From CAZKTS01 sp964555735 (GTDB lineage: Bacteria > Actinomycetota > Acidimicrobiia > IMCC26256 > PALSA-555), in NCBI GenBank assembly GCA_964555735.1, contig CAZKTS010000287.1:1-26273 (forward strand): a stretch of 26,273 bases of DNA, in the 5' to 3' direction. Positions within the stretch are counted from its first letter, which is position 1. Every line of letters starts with the position of its first letter. Under the pieces are notes generated by a model. That model made no database searches. It was not told the DNA's origin and saw only the letters and a list, made by a program, of their open reading frames with translations. Both the position numbers and the translations under genes were made by a program. This document shows positions 7,562 through 16,210 of the stretch, one piece after another.

Positions 7562-9903
7562 GACGTGTTCGCCGGTGCCGCCGACCGAGTGCGCGGCGCC
7601 GACGCGGCCTCCACCGGTGCCGGCCCGTCAGGACGGAACCGGGTGAGCAGCCAGACCACGGAGCTCATCAGGATGAAGAGCATCACGCCGGGGATGGCGA
7701 TGCCCGAGTCGTTGAGCGCGTAGCCGAGCACCGCGAGGATCGTGAAGCCGATGAGCGCGGTGCGCCCTTCGGGCAGCGCGGCCCGCAAGGCCTCCAGGCG
7801 CGCCGGCGCCCACTTCACCAACCAGACGATGAGCAGCAGCGCGATCGGCAGCGTGAAGCCCCACACCGAGTGTCGGAGCGAGCCGAGGTTGTCGCCGAGC
7901 TTGCGCTGGATCACCACCACGAAGTCGCCGAACCCGCGCTCGTCGATCCGCTCGACCAGACGGCCGAGATGGGTGCGCTTCTCCGGCGCGCGGCTCATGT
8001 CGAGTGCGGTCGCCGCACCGAGCGCGAGGACGAGGCCCAGCACACACCAGCCGACGGTGCGCCAGCGCACCTTCCAACCGAGCATGAGGACGGCGGTCAC
8101 GCCGAAGGCCGGGACCATCGACAGGATGCCGCCGACATCGGATCCCCAGAACGGCGCACCGTCGACGATCACGACGACGACCATGAGCGCGATGCCGAGC
8201 CACGCGCCCCGTCGGCCACCGACCCGTCGCGCGATGAGCGGCGCGGCGAGCACCGCGGACGCGGCGAGTGCGGCGTACGCCGGGTTGCTGAAGCCCGCGA
8301 ACCGTCCCGCCACCGTGGGCGAGTACCCGAGGGCGCTGTTGAACTCCAGCGGCGTCCCGAGGAGCACGTCCGCGACCAGCAGCACGATCACCACGAGGAA
8401 GGCCACGAGCAACGCGTCGAGCGGATCGCCGCGACCGGCGCGGTGGTAGAGGGTCCCGAGCCCGATCGACACCAGGACGAGGAACGCCCAGTAGGGCAAG
8501 AAGCCCGCCTCGTGCAACGGCAGCACCCGCGCGAGGAACACCGCGGGCACGTACGCCAGCACACAGAGTGCGACGCGTCCGAGCAACGGGACCATCCACT
8601 CCTTGCGCGGCTTCGCGAAGACCCAGATCGTGCCGAGCACGAGCGCGGCGACGAAGATCACTGCCGCCACCTGGACCTCGCCCACCCTCAGGTCGCGGAA
8701 CTGCGCGGCCGCGTCTTCGCGGACGAGCAGGGCCTGGCGGTCCGCGAAGTCGCCCCCGGTCTTCCCGACCTCCGCGGGACGGCCCTCCATCGACGACGGC
8801 GCGTCGACATCGAGCAGGTCGAGGATCGTCGGCGCGACGTCGATGAGCTGGACGAAGCCCGCCCGTCGGGTGGTGGCGGAGCGCAGCAGGCCCGGTTCGC
8901 CGCCCGGCTCGTGGACCGCGAGCGGGGTGAGCGTGATCGCTCGCGTCGGGTGCGCGGGACCGACCACCACGACCGCGTCGCGGCTCAGGTCGACGTGCTC
9001 GAGCAGCCGACCGAAGAGCTCGTCGGTGCGATGAAGCGCCTGGCCGAGCATGATCTCGCGGTGGATCGGCGTCGCCCACGGCCGGTACGCGTCCGCGCGC
9101 ACCAGGTCCGATGCCTCCACGAGGACGACCGATCGGCCGTCCCACACCGTGTCGAACGCGTCGACGACCTTGTCCTCATCGAGCCGCAGGCCGTAGGGCG
9201 CGTTCGGGTCGAGCTGCAGCAGACCCTCGTCGACCTGACCGTGCGGCACGAGCCCGCGCCGGCTCATCACACCGAGCGCGGCTTGGCGGCGGTACGTGGA
9301 GATCGACGGGCTCGGCGGCGAGTCGGGCTGCCGACCGTCGGCGTTCGCGACCACCGCGCGCGAGATCCCGGCTTCGGTGAGTGCCGCGGCAAGCGCACCG
9401 ATCTCTGCGTCGTAGAGGAGGCCTTCGTTGGTCTCGAGGATGCGCGGGTCGGCGAGGCTCACGATCCCGCCTCGCACCGTGCGGCCGGTGCGCTGCGTGT
9501 ACACCTCGCCGGCGGTGTTCTTGCCGAACTCCTCGTCGACACCGAACTGGTCGCCGTCGGTCGCCGGATCACCGACGGCTCGGGTGCCGGCCCCCAGGGT
9601 GAGGTAGCCGTCGGCCAGCCGCGTCGAGCGAGTGTCGGCGCGGGTGGTGAGGCCGGCGATGCCCGAGGTCGCGAAGAACTTCTCGAGGTTCGGGAGGTCG
9701 AACCGCTCGAGGTCGGCCCACGAGACATGCGGGATCGAGAAGACGAGCACCCGGCGTGCCGGGGTGGTCTCGCGGTCCTCGGCCGCGCCCGCGCCCCCGA
9801 CCAGCCCCGGCAGCGCGGCGAGCGCCAGGCAGGCCAGCACCACCATGGTGGCGACGGCAGTGAGTCCGCGCCGGAGAGGCGCGGGGCGGGGTCGGTGGAT
9901 CAC
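7558..9903 (-). CDS. Membrane protein with a degenerate alkaline-phosphatase-like extracytoplasmic domain
   Basis: A 781-residue protein. Residues 12-41 look like a signal peptide ending in GGAGAAED. Residues 50-400 resemble the alkaline phosphatase/sulfatase fold: RVLVFSIPHVSW at the first strand, DLPNLEKFF, RLADGYLTLGAGTRAVG, VVVVGPAHP and LIDVAPTILDLLDV followed by SSMEGRP. The usual metal-binding Asp of the first strand and the usual Asp-His pair of the late strand are not visible (SIPH and GPAH instead), so catalysis is doubtful. Residues 410-755 hold roughly ten to twelve membrane segments with a conserved-looking GYSPTVAGRFAGFSNPAY loop. The GTG start overlaps the murJ stop by four bases (GTGA) and the next gene overlaps its end in the same way, so it is co-translated with murJ and the MraY-like gene. 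I do not recognise a characterised family; an envelope role is inferred from context. Confidence 0.7.
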   Translation of the reverse strand: MIHRPRPAPLRRGLTAVATMVVLACLALAALPGLVGGAGAAEDRETTPARRVLVFSIPHVSWADLERFDLPNLEKFFATSGIAGLTTRADTRSTRLADGYLTLGAGTRAVGDPATDGDQFGVDEEFGKNTAGEVYTQRTGRTVRGGIVSLADPRILETNEGLLYDAEIGALAAALTEAGISRAVVANADGRQPDSPPSPSISTYRRQAALGVMSRRGLVPHGQVDEGLLQLDPNAPYGLRLDEDKVVDAFDTVWDGRSVVLVEASDLVRADAYRPWATPIHREIMLGQALHRTDELFGRLLEHVDLSRDAVVVVGPAHPTRAITLTPLAVHEPGGEPGLLRSATTRRAGFVQLIDVAPTILDLLDVDAPSSMEGRPAEVGKTGGDFADRQALLVREDAAAQFRDLRVGEVQVAAVIFVAALVLGTIWVFAKPRKEWMVPLLGRVALCVLAYVPAVFLARVLPLHEAGFLPYWAFLVLVSIGLGTLYHRAGRGDPLDALLVAFLVVIVLLVADVLLGTPLEFNSALGYSPTVAGRFAGFSNPAYAALAASAVLAAPLIARRVGGRRGAWLGIALMVVVVIVDGAPFWGSDVGGILSMVPAFGVTAVLMLGWKVRWRTVGWCVLGLVLALGAATALDMSRAPEKRTHLGRLVERIDERGFGDFVVVIQRKLGDNLGSLRHSVWGFTLPIALLLIVWLVKWAPARLEALRAALPEGRTALIGFTILAVLGYALNDSGIAIPGVMLFILMSSVVWLLTRFRPDGPAPVEAASAPRTRSAAPANTS

Positions 9904-11561
9904 GTCTCGGCTCCCAGGTCAGCGGGCTCGTCGGCGCCGGTCTCTTCGGTCAGCGTCGCATCATCGGGCCCGGTCGCCGCGGCACCCGCGGGTGGCGTGG
10001 GCGCCCGACCCACGCGCACGCCGAGCGCGCGGATCCCGAGCAGGTACACCGCACCACCGAGGGCGGTGGCGACGACCAGCACCGCGAGGTTGCCGAGCCG
10101 ACCGGCGGGGTCGATCGCCCGGGTCGCGACCCAGATCACGACGGCGATCGGTGCGGCGACGACCGTCGCGCGCAGCAGCCCGGTCGGCACCAGCGAAGCA
10201 CCGGTGCGGCGGCGCAGCCAGAGCCAGAGGACCAAGCCACCCACTGCGTATGCCGCGGTGTGGCCGAGGCCGAGCACGGCCACGGTCTCGCGCCCCGAGG
10301 TGAGCTGGCCGCCGATCACCATGACCGCCACCCCGACGGCCGCGCCGAGGAGCGCGACCAGCGCGGGTGTCCGGCTGTCGCCCAGCGCGTAGTTGGCGCG
10401 CGCGAACAGAAGGAACGCGCTGTACGCGTAGAGACCGAGCGCGAGCGACGCCAGCCCCGCGGCGAGCAGCCCGACGCCGCCGGCTTCGGTGGCATGACCG
10501 AACGCCACCACGTGCATGAGCGGGAGCGACAACGCGAGCAGCCCGGCGGTCACGGGCACGATCAGGTACGCCATGCTGTCGAGCGCCCATCGCAACGAAG
10601 CCGCGAACTGCGTCGGCGCCTCGCGCTCGCGGGCGAGGTCCGGGAGGATCGCGGTGTGCACGGGCTCGGCGAGCACTGCGTACGGCGCGAGGAAGAAGAT
10701 CCAGGCGGTCTGGTAGGCGATCGTCCCGCCCTCCACGCTGTTGCCGACGATGATCGCCGCGAGGAGCAGCAGCCCGATGAGGGTGTGCTGGAGCACGGCC
10801 CAGCCCGAGAGCCCGAGCATCCTCCGCACCTCGGGATCACGCCGGCCGAGCCGCGGGATCAGGCGAAAGCCGCTGCGCCAGAGCCCGACGGTCGGGATGC
10901 CGATGTACGCGGCGACCCCCAACGTCGCGCCGAGCGCGAGCACCAGCTTCTCGCCGGTGGAGAGGTCGAGACCGGGGTCGGGCCCGGCGAGCAGACGGAA
11001 CAGACCCATCGCCACGACCACGACGACGGTGAGTCCGATCGGGGCCAGCGCGGTGATGGCGAGGCGGCGCTTGGCGTACAGCACGGCCACCGCGACCGCA
11101 CCGATCGCGTACAGCAGGATCTGGGGCACGAAGAAGCGCAACAGGAACGTGGACAGCTCGCGCTGCTGCTCGGCGATGCCGGCGTTCGAGACGCCGGTGG
11201 TGAGCACGTCGGCGATGAGCGGTGCCGCGACGACGCCGATGACGACCACGACCCCGAGCGCGAGGAGCGCGACGCCCAAGATCCGGCCCGCGAGGCGCTC
11301 GGCCTCGGCCTGGTCGCCGCGATCGAGGTGGGCGACGAAGGTCGGCACCAGCACCGCGGACAGCGCGCCCGCGGCGAGCAGCTCGAAGAGCACGTTCGAG
11401 ACGGAGTTGGAGGACTGGTACGCGTTGCCGAGGTAGGTCGTGCCGAGCACCGCCGCGATCGCCAGCACCCGGACGAAGCCGATGCCCCGGGAGACCGCGG
11501 TGGCGGCGCCCATGCCACGAGCCGCGCGAGTGACGGTGCCGCGGTCCGCGGCATCGGTCAC
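9900..11561 (-). CDS. murJ: MurJ-type lipid II flippase
   Basis: A 553-residue MOP-superfamily membrane protein with about fourteen helices, expected to flip lipid II across the cytoplasmic membrane for peptidoglycan synthesis. The N-terminus has the MurJ-like pattern TAVSRGIGFVRVLAIA (Arg25 and Arg31 match the conserved arginines) and SVSNVLFELLAAGALSAVLVP (read in two parts: SVSNVLFELL, then AAGALSAVLVPTF). Later come AILPDLARE and FARANYALGDSRTPALVA, again typical. The start chosen is the GTG at 11561, which overlaps the steB stop by four bases; a TTG four codons upstream is possible but less likely. The last 40 residues are Pro/Ala/acid-rich and probably disordered in the cytoplasm. It lacks the pseudokinase extension seen in mycobacterial MviN. 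Confidence 0.9.
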   Translation of the reverse strand: MTDAADRGTVTRAARGMGAATAVSRGIGFVRVLAIAAVLGTTYLGNAYQSSNSVSNVLFELLAAGALSAVLVPTFVAHLDRGDQAEAERLAGRILGVALLALGVVVVIGVVAAPLIADVLTTGVSNAGIAEQQRELSTFLLRFFVPQILLYAIGAVAVAVLYAKRRLAITALAPIGLTVVVVVAMGLFRLLAGPDPGLDLSTGEKLVLALGATLGVAAYIGIPTVGLWRSGFRLIPRLGRRDPEVRRMLGLSGWAVLQHTLIGLLLLAAIIVGNSVEGGTIAYQTAWIFFLAPYAVLAEPVHTAILPDLAREREAPTQFAASLRWALDSMAYLIVPVTAGLLALSLPLMHVVAFGHATEAGGVGLLAAGLASLALGLYAYSAFLLFARANYALGDSRTPALVALLGAAVGVAVMVIGGQLTSGRETVAVLGLGHTAAYAVGGLVLWLWLRRRTGASLVPTGLLRATVVAAPIAVVIWVATRAIDPAGRLGNLAVLVVATALGGAVYLLGIRALGVRVGRAPTPPAGAAATGPDDATLTEETGADEPADLGAET

Positions 11562-12493
11562 GGCTGCCACCAAGCAGGCGCCGGTGCGCTCGCGTCGTCG
11601 CCGAAGCCGTAGTGGCCCACGACGTCACGGCCGAGGTCGGCCAGTGCCAGGACCGCGACCGCAGTGCCGGTCGGATGGTCGAGGTCGTCGACGGTCGAGA
11701 CCTCCTTGGCCAGGGCGTCGTCGGCCCGCACATCGCCGACCAGCGCGCCGCGGCCGGGACCGTCGTCGGCCGCGACGAACGCCTCCCCCACGGTCAGCGG
11801 CAAGCCGGCGTCGACCGACGCGCGCGCGAACGGCGCGACGACCAGGCGCGCGGGCACCGATCCGGCGCTGCCGACCACGAGGAGCGCGCGTGAACCGACG
11901 CCGCCCAGGTCGGCGAGCGTGGTGGTCGCACCATCGCCGACGTTCTCGAAGGTGAGGAAGCCGGCATCGGCCAGCGTCCGGAGCAGGTCGTCGTCGAGCG
12001 TGCGCCCGGCCGCGAGGCGGTCGACGAGCGCGGCGAGCCCCGCGTCGCGTACCGCGGCCTTCCGCGTCGCGTCGGTGCCGACAGCCTGCGCGAGCGCGGT
12101 CACGTCGGCCGCGTCGGCGAGCGTCCACTTCTCCTCGAGCCACAGGACGCCGGGCGCGTCGCCGCCTGCCGTCGTGGCGAGCTCCACGGTCTGGTTGACG
12201 ACCGCGCCGTCGACCCCTCGGACGGCCAGCACCAGGGTCGGGACGTCGGTGAGGCGGTCGGTGACCGCGAACGGGTCGGTCGCGGCGCTCGCCGCCTCCA
12301 GCCGTTCGAGCTGCTCACGCAGGTCGTCGTTCTCGCGGCGACGGGCCTCGGCGTTCGCCTCGACGCTGTCGATGCGGTTCTGGAGGCCTTCGACGGTCGG
12401 CTGCCCGAGCACGCCGTAGCCCATGACCACACCGATCGCGAGCGCCAAGAAGACGGCGACGATCGAGACGAGGTGGAAGCGGAAGTTGATCAC
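11558..12493 (-). CDS. steB: SteB/MctB-family envelope protein
   Basis: A 311-residue protein with one N-terminal membrane anchor (about 7-28, HLVSIVAVFLALAIGVVMGY) and a charged coiled coil (about 35-72). An alpha/beta extracytoplasmic domain follows, with FLTFENVGDG and ALLVVGSAGSVPARLVVAP. This matches the DUF3186 family, called copper transporter B (MctB) in M. tuberculosis and SteB in corynebacteria, where SteA and SteB act in cell division and separation. The GTG start at 12493 lies nine bases after the steA stop, so the two are one unit, as in other actinobacteria. Copper transport versus division role cannot be decided from sequence. Confidence 0.85.
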   Translation of the reverse strand: MINFRFHLVSIVAVFLALAIGVVMGYGVLGQPTVEGLQNRIDSVEANAEARRRENDDLREQLERLEAASAATDPFAVTDRLTDVPTLVLAVRGVDGAVVNQTVELATTAGGDAPGVLWLEEKWTLADAADVTALAQAVGTDATRKAAVRDAGLAALVDRLAAGRTLDDDLLRTLADAGFLTFENVGDGATTTLADLGGVGSRALLVVGSAGSVPARLVVAPFARASVDAGLPLTVGEAFVAADDGPGRGALVGDVRADDALAKEVSTVDDLDHPTGTAVAVLALADLGRDVVGHYGFGDDASAPAPAWWQP

Positions 12494-12502
12494 GGAGCAG
12501 CG

Positions 12503-13669
12503 CTAACCGGTGATCGAGTACCAGAGGTCGCGCAGCGTCAGCCGGAAGCCGTCGAGGAGCGTGTGGATGGGTTCGGAGATGGCGGCCACCACGATCATCA
12601 CCACGAGGGCGGAGCCTACGAGCAGGACCCAGTCGAGCCGCCGCACCCGGCCCTCGTAGAGGCGGCTCACGCCCTTGGCGTCGACCAGCATCGGTCCGAG
12701 GCGCAGGCGGGTGAGGAACGTCGAGGCCATCCCGCGTCGCCCCTTGTCGAGGAACTCGACCATCGTCGCGTGGGTCCCGACCGCGACGATGAGCTTGGCG
12801 CCGGCTTCGTAGGCGAGGAGCATCGCGACGTCCTCGCTCGTCCCCTCGGCGACGAACTCGTGGTACGAGACGCCCCACGCGAGGAGCTCCTCGCGACCCG
12901 GCGCGCGACCGTCCGGGTGCACGTGGTGCACGAGCTCAGCACCGCAGCGCAAGGCCCGCTCGGAGACGGAGTCGAAGTCGCCGATGATCACGTGCGGCTT
13001 CCACCCGATGTCGAGCAGCGCGTCCGCGCCGCCGTCGACTCCGATCAGCACCGGTCGGTACTCGCGGATGTAGGAGCGCAGCGCGGCGAGATCGCTCTTG
13101 TAGTCGTGGCCGCGCACGACGACGAGCGCGTGGCGGCCCTCGAAGTGGGTGTGCAGCGGCGGAAGCACGAGCGGCTCGAACGTGATGCTCGCCTCGCGCT
13201 GGACGTACTCGAGTGTGTTCACGGCGAAACGCTCGAGCTCCTGGCCGATGGTGGCGCGCGCCGCCTCCATGGCCAGGTCGATCGACTCGGCGGTCAGCAG
13301 CGTGCCCTTCGCGAGCAGCTCGTCGCCGCGCCACACCTCGTCGCCGGAGAGGCGCAGGACGTCGCCCTCGTGCACCGCGTCGAGAAGATCGATGCCCGCG
13401 TGATCGAGGAGCGGGATGCCAGCGGCGACGACACGGCGAGGCCCGCCGTTCGGGTAGCGGCCCGAGATCGACTCCGCGCAGTTGACCACCGCGGCGACGC
13501 CGCTCTCGACGAGACCATCCGCGGCGACGCGGTCGAGGTCCTGATGGTTGATCACCGCGATCTCACCGGGCTGGAGACGCTTGACGAGATCCTTGGTGCG
13601 GCGGTCGACCCGCCCGACACCGGTGATCTCGGCGCTGGCGGCGCGGCGACGGCTGCGGAGACCCAGCAT
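12503..13669 (-). CDS. steA: SteA, cytokinetic-ring associated protein with thiamin-pyrophosphokinase-like fold
   Basis: A 388-residue protein. The N-terminal half (about 15-170) contains INHQDLDRVAADGLVESGV and AVVNCAESISGRYPNGGP. The middle (180-330) resembles the thiamin pyrophosphokinase catalytic fold, with VLIGVDGGADALLDIGWKPH and the GDFDS signature at 230-234. One transmembrane helix at about 346-364 is followed by a short amphipathic tail. This is the layout of corynebacterial SteA, which works with SteB at the division ring; it is not a thiamin enzyme in practice. Its ATG shares one base with the recN TGA (TGATG), a sign of tight coupling. Confidence 0.88.
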   Translation of the reverse strand: MLGLRSRRRAASAEITGVGRVDRRTKDLVKRLQPGEIAVINHQDLDRVAADGLVESGVAAVVNCAESISGRYPNGGPRRVVAAGIPLLDHAGIDLLDAVHEGDVLRLSGDEVWRGDELLAKGTLLTAESIDLAMEAARATIGQELERFAVNTLEYVQREASITFEPLVLPPLHTHFEGRHALVVVRGHDYKSDLAALRSYIREYRPVLIGVDGGADALLDIGWKPHVIIGDFDSVSERALRCGAELVHHVHPDGRAPGREELLAWGVSYHEFVAEGTSEDVAMLLAYEAGAKLIVAVGTHATMVEFLDKGRRGMASTFLTRLRLGPMLVDAKGVSRLYEGRVRRLDWVLLVGSALVVMIVVAAISEPIHTLLDGFRLTLRDLWYSITG

Positions 13670-15330
13670 CAGCGCGCGACCTCGCGGCCAGTCGATGCGC
13701 CGCCCCGCGCCCGTCGGGCCTCTTCAGCGCGTTCGAGCAGCTCGGCGGCGTGGCCCTGCGCCAGCGCTGACTCCCCCACACCGGCGAGCATGCGCGACAG
13801 CTCGGCGACCCGCCCCTCGCCCTCGACCTCGTGGGCGCTCGCCACCGTACGGCCCGCTTCCTCTCGCTTCTCGACCACGACCTGCGCATCCCCGGACGCC
13901 GCCACCTGCGCCAGGTGCGTCACGCACATCACCTGGTGCCGGGCCCCCAGGTCGGCGAGGAGACGCCCCACCGCGATGCCCGCCTCACCGCCGATCCCGG
14001 CGTCCACCTCGTCGAAGACGAGCGTGGGCGGCGCTTCCGAGAGGACGAGGCGGAGCGCCAGCATCGCACGCGAGAGCTCGCCGCCCGACGCGGCCTTGGC
14101 GAGCGGCCGGGCGGGCTCACCTGGGTTCGGTGCGAGCAAGAAGGTGACGTCGTCGACGCCGTCCTCGCCCGGATCGGTGGCGTCCGCGTCGCGAGTCTCG
14201 ACGACAACCTCGAGGCGCGCCGCCGGCAGCGCCAGATCCTGGAAGTGCGCGGTGACGGCGTCGGCGAGCGGCCCGGCGGCGGCGCGCCGGGCTTCGGACA
14301 GCGCGAGCGCGGCCGTCGCCGCCCGAGCACCGGCCACGCGGCGCGCCTCGTCGAGCTCCGCCGCCCGAGCCTCGAACCCTTCGAGCTCGGCGAGCCGACG
14401 ACGAGCGTCCTCCGCGAAGGTGAGCACGTCGTCGAGCGTGTCCCCGTACTTGCGTCGGAGCTCCCGCAGCTGCTGGCGGCGGGCACGCACGCGCTCCAGG
14501 CGGGCGGGGTCGTCGAGGACCCCCTCGCTCGCGAGGCGCAGCTCGCGCTCGAGGTCGGCGAGGTCGGCCTGCGCGGCGCGGAGCCGCCGAGCGAGCTCCG
14601 CGAAGGGGGCGCGCTCGTCGAGCGCGGCCACCGCCTCGCCGACCCCGTCGAGCGCCGGACCCTCGAGGGCGCGAAAGGCCGTGGCCAGGGCGTCGCGATG
14701 CGACGCCGCATCCCGCAGGAGGGCTTCCTCGGCTTCCAGCGCGACGTCCTCGCCACGATCGTCGATCTCGGCCGCCTCGATCTCGCCGATCTGGAAGCGC
14801 AGCAGGTCGAGCTCGCGCGCTCGCGACCGCTCGTCACCGCCGAGGCCGTCGAGCTCGGCGGCGATCGCGCGCGCCTCGGCTCGCGCTTCGCGCAGGACCC
14901 CGAGCGGCTCGAGCGCGGGGGGACCGGCGAAGCGGTCGAGCGCCCCCCGCTGCACCGCAGGCGCGAGCAGCGATTGGTGGGCGTGCTGGCCGTGCAGGTC
15001 GACGAGCGTGCTCCCGAGCGCGGCGAGCTCGCCGACCGTCGCGAGCCGGCCGTCGATGTAGGCACGCGACCGACCATCGGTGGGCAGCACGCGCGCCAGC
15101 ACGCGTTCGCTGCCGTCGGGGAGCTCGAAGCGCCCTTCGACCCGCGCCTCGGGCGCGCCCTGCCGGACGAGCGCCGCATCCGCTCGTCCACCCAGCAGCA
15201 GGTCGATGGCCTCGACCAGCAACGTCTTGCCCGCGCCGGTCTCGCCGGTGATCGCGGTCAACCCGGGACCGAGCAGGACCGACGCGTCGTCGACGATGCC
15301 CAGGTCCTGCACGTGGAGCTCACGCAGCAC
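13669..15330 (-). CDS. recN: DNA repair protein RecN
   Basis: A 553-residue SMC-like ATPase that acts at double-strand breaks. The N-terminal head has Walker A at 29-36 (GETGAGKT) after LRELHVQDLGIVDDASV, and the family Q-loop element DLHGQHAHQSLL. Residues from about 150 to 390 are charged coiled coil. The C-terminal head has the signature SGGELSR at 415-421, Walker B LVFDEVDAG at 437-445 and the H-loop VTHLAQVAA at 470-478. All ATPase motifs are intact. The GTG start lies seven bases after the NAD kinase stop. Position beside NAD kinase and tlyA is conserved in Actinomycetota and many Firmicutes. Confidence 0.95.
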   Translation of the reverse strand: MLRELHVQDLGIVDDASVLLGPGLTAITGETGAGKTLLVEAIDLLLGGRADAALVRQGAPEARVEGRFELPDGSERVLARVLPTDGRSRAYIDGRLATVGELAALGSTLVDLHGQHAHQSLLAPAVQRGALDRFAGPPALEPLGVLREARAEARAIAAELDGLGGDERSRARELDLLRFQIGEIEAAEIDDRGEDVALEAEEALLRDAASHRDALATAFRALEGPALDGVGEAVAALDERAPFAELARRLRAAQADLADLERELRLASEGVLDDPARLERVRARRQQLRELRRKYGDTLDDVLTFAEDARRRLAELEGFEARAAELDEARRVAGARAATAALALSEARRAAAGPLADAVTAHFQDLALPAARLEVVVETRDADATDPGEDGVDDVTFLLAPNPGEPARPLAKAASGGELSRAMLALRLVLSEAPPTLVFDEVDAGIGGEAGIAVGRLLADLGARHQVMCVTHLAQVAASGDAQVVVEKREEAGRTVASAHEVEGEGRVAELSRMLAGVGESALAQGHAAELLERAEEARRARGGASTGREVAR

Positions 15331-15336
15331 GTCGCC

Positions 15337-16200
15337 CTACCGATCGGGGAGGCCGAACTTGGCCTTCAGGATCTGGTGGAAGTCGCGGCGGCCGAAGGTG
15401 ACGATGCGCGCCGGCTTGGGCCCGCCGGTGCAGGTGACGGTGTCGCCGGCGTCGAGCTCGGCGAGCTCGCGTCCATCCAGCGTCAGCACCACCTGATGGT
15501 CCTGATCCACGGTGAAGCGGATCTCCTCGTCGGCGTCGATCACGAGCGAGCGGTCGAAGAGCATGTGCGGCGAGACCGGCGTCACGAGCAGGCACCGCAG
15601 GCGCGGCGACGCGATCGGGCCGCGCGCCGAGAACGAGTACGCGGTGGAGCCCGTGGGCGTGGCGACGATCACCCCGTCGGCGGCGTAGGTGGTGAACACC
15701 GCACCGTTGATGGCGACGTCGAGCCGCGCGAGGAGGCCCGGGCGCACCTTCTCGATCGTGGCCTCGTTGAGCGCCCACCAGCGTCCGGCGGCGCCGCCCT
15801 TCGAGCCGACGACGACCTCGAGGACGGTGCGCTCGTCGATCTCGTACTCGCCCCGGCCGAGGCGCGCGAGCGCGTCGTCGAGGCCGTCGGGCTCGACCTC
15901 GGTGAGGTAGCCCATCTGGCCCACGTTGACGCCGAGCACCGCGGCGCCCGACTCGTAGACCAGGTCGACGGTCCGGAGCATCGTGCCGTCGCCGCCGAGC
16001 GAGATCGCGAGGTCGAGGCCCGCGGTGAACGCGTCGCGCTCGACCGCGTGGTCCCGAAGGGCGTCGGGCGCGTCGTCGACCGGCACGCGCACCGTCATCC
16101 CCTGCGCCTCGAGCCAGCCGGTGGCACGCACGGCGAGCTGGGTCGCGAGTGGCCGGTGCGGATGGGGCACGAGGCCGACGGTGCGCAGCTCGCCGTTCAC
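15337..16200 (-). CDS. nadK: NAD kinase
   Basis: A 287-residue cytoplasmic enzyme that phosphorylates NAD to NADP using ATP or polyphosphate. Motifs seen are GGDGT at 69-73, NVGQMGYL at 92-99, ALNEA at 143-147 and TPTGSTAYSFSARGP at 181-195, followed by LLVTPVSPHMLFDRSLV. Within the third motif the usual SAGGP reads SARGP, with Arg193 in place of Gly. The start chosen is the GTG at 16200, eight bases after an AGAGGG ribosome site and ten bases after the tlyA stop. A longer reading would overlap tlyA and lacks family similarity. Called ppnK in mycobacteria. Confidence 0.93.
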   Translation of the reverse strand: MNGELRTVGLVPHPHRPLATQLAVRATGWLEAQGMTVRVPVDDAPDALRDHAVERDAFTAGLDLAISLGGDGTMLRTVDLVYESGAAVLGVNVGQMGYLTEVEPDGLDDALARLGRGEYEIDERTVLEVVVGSKGGAAGRWWALNEATIEKVRPGLLARLDVAINGAVFTTYAADGVIVATPTGSTAYSFSARGPIASPRLRCLLVTPVSPHMLFDRSLVIDADEEIRFTVDQDHQVVLTLDGRELAELDAGDTVTCTGGPKPARIVTFGRRDFHQILKAKFGLPDR

Positions 16201-16210
16201 GGCTTCCCTC

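Noticed and set aside
7870..10392. Very long open frame on the plus strand opposite murJ and the phosphatase-like gene
   Set aside because: It is antisense to two well supported genes. Its translation is rich in Arg, Glu, His and Asp with no domain, as expected of the complementary frame of GC-rich coding DNA.
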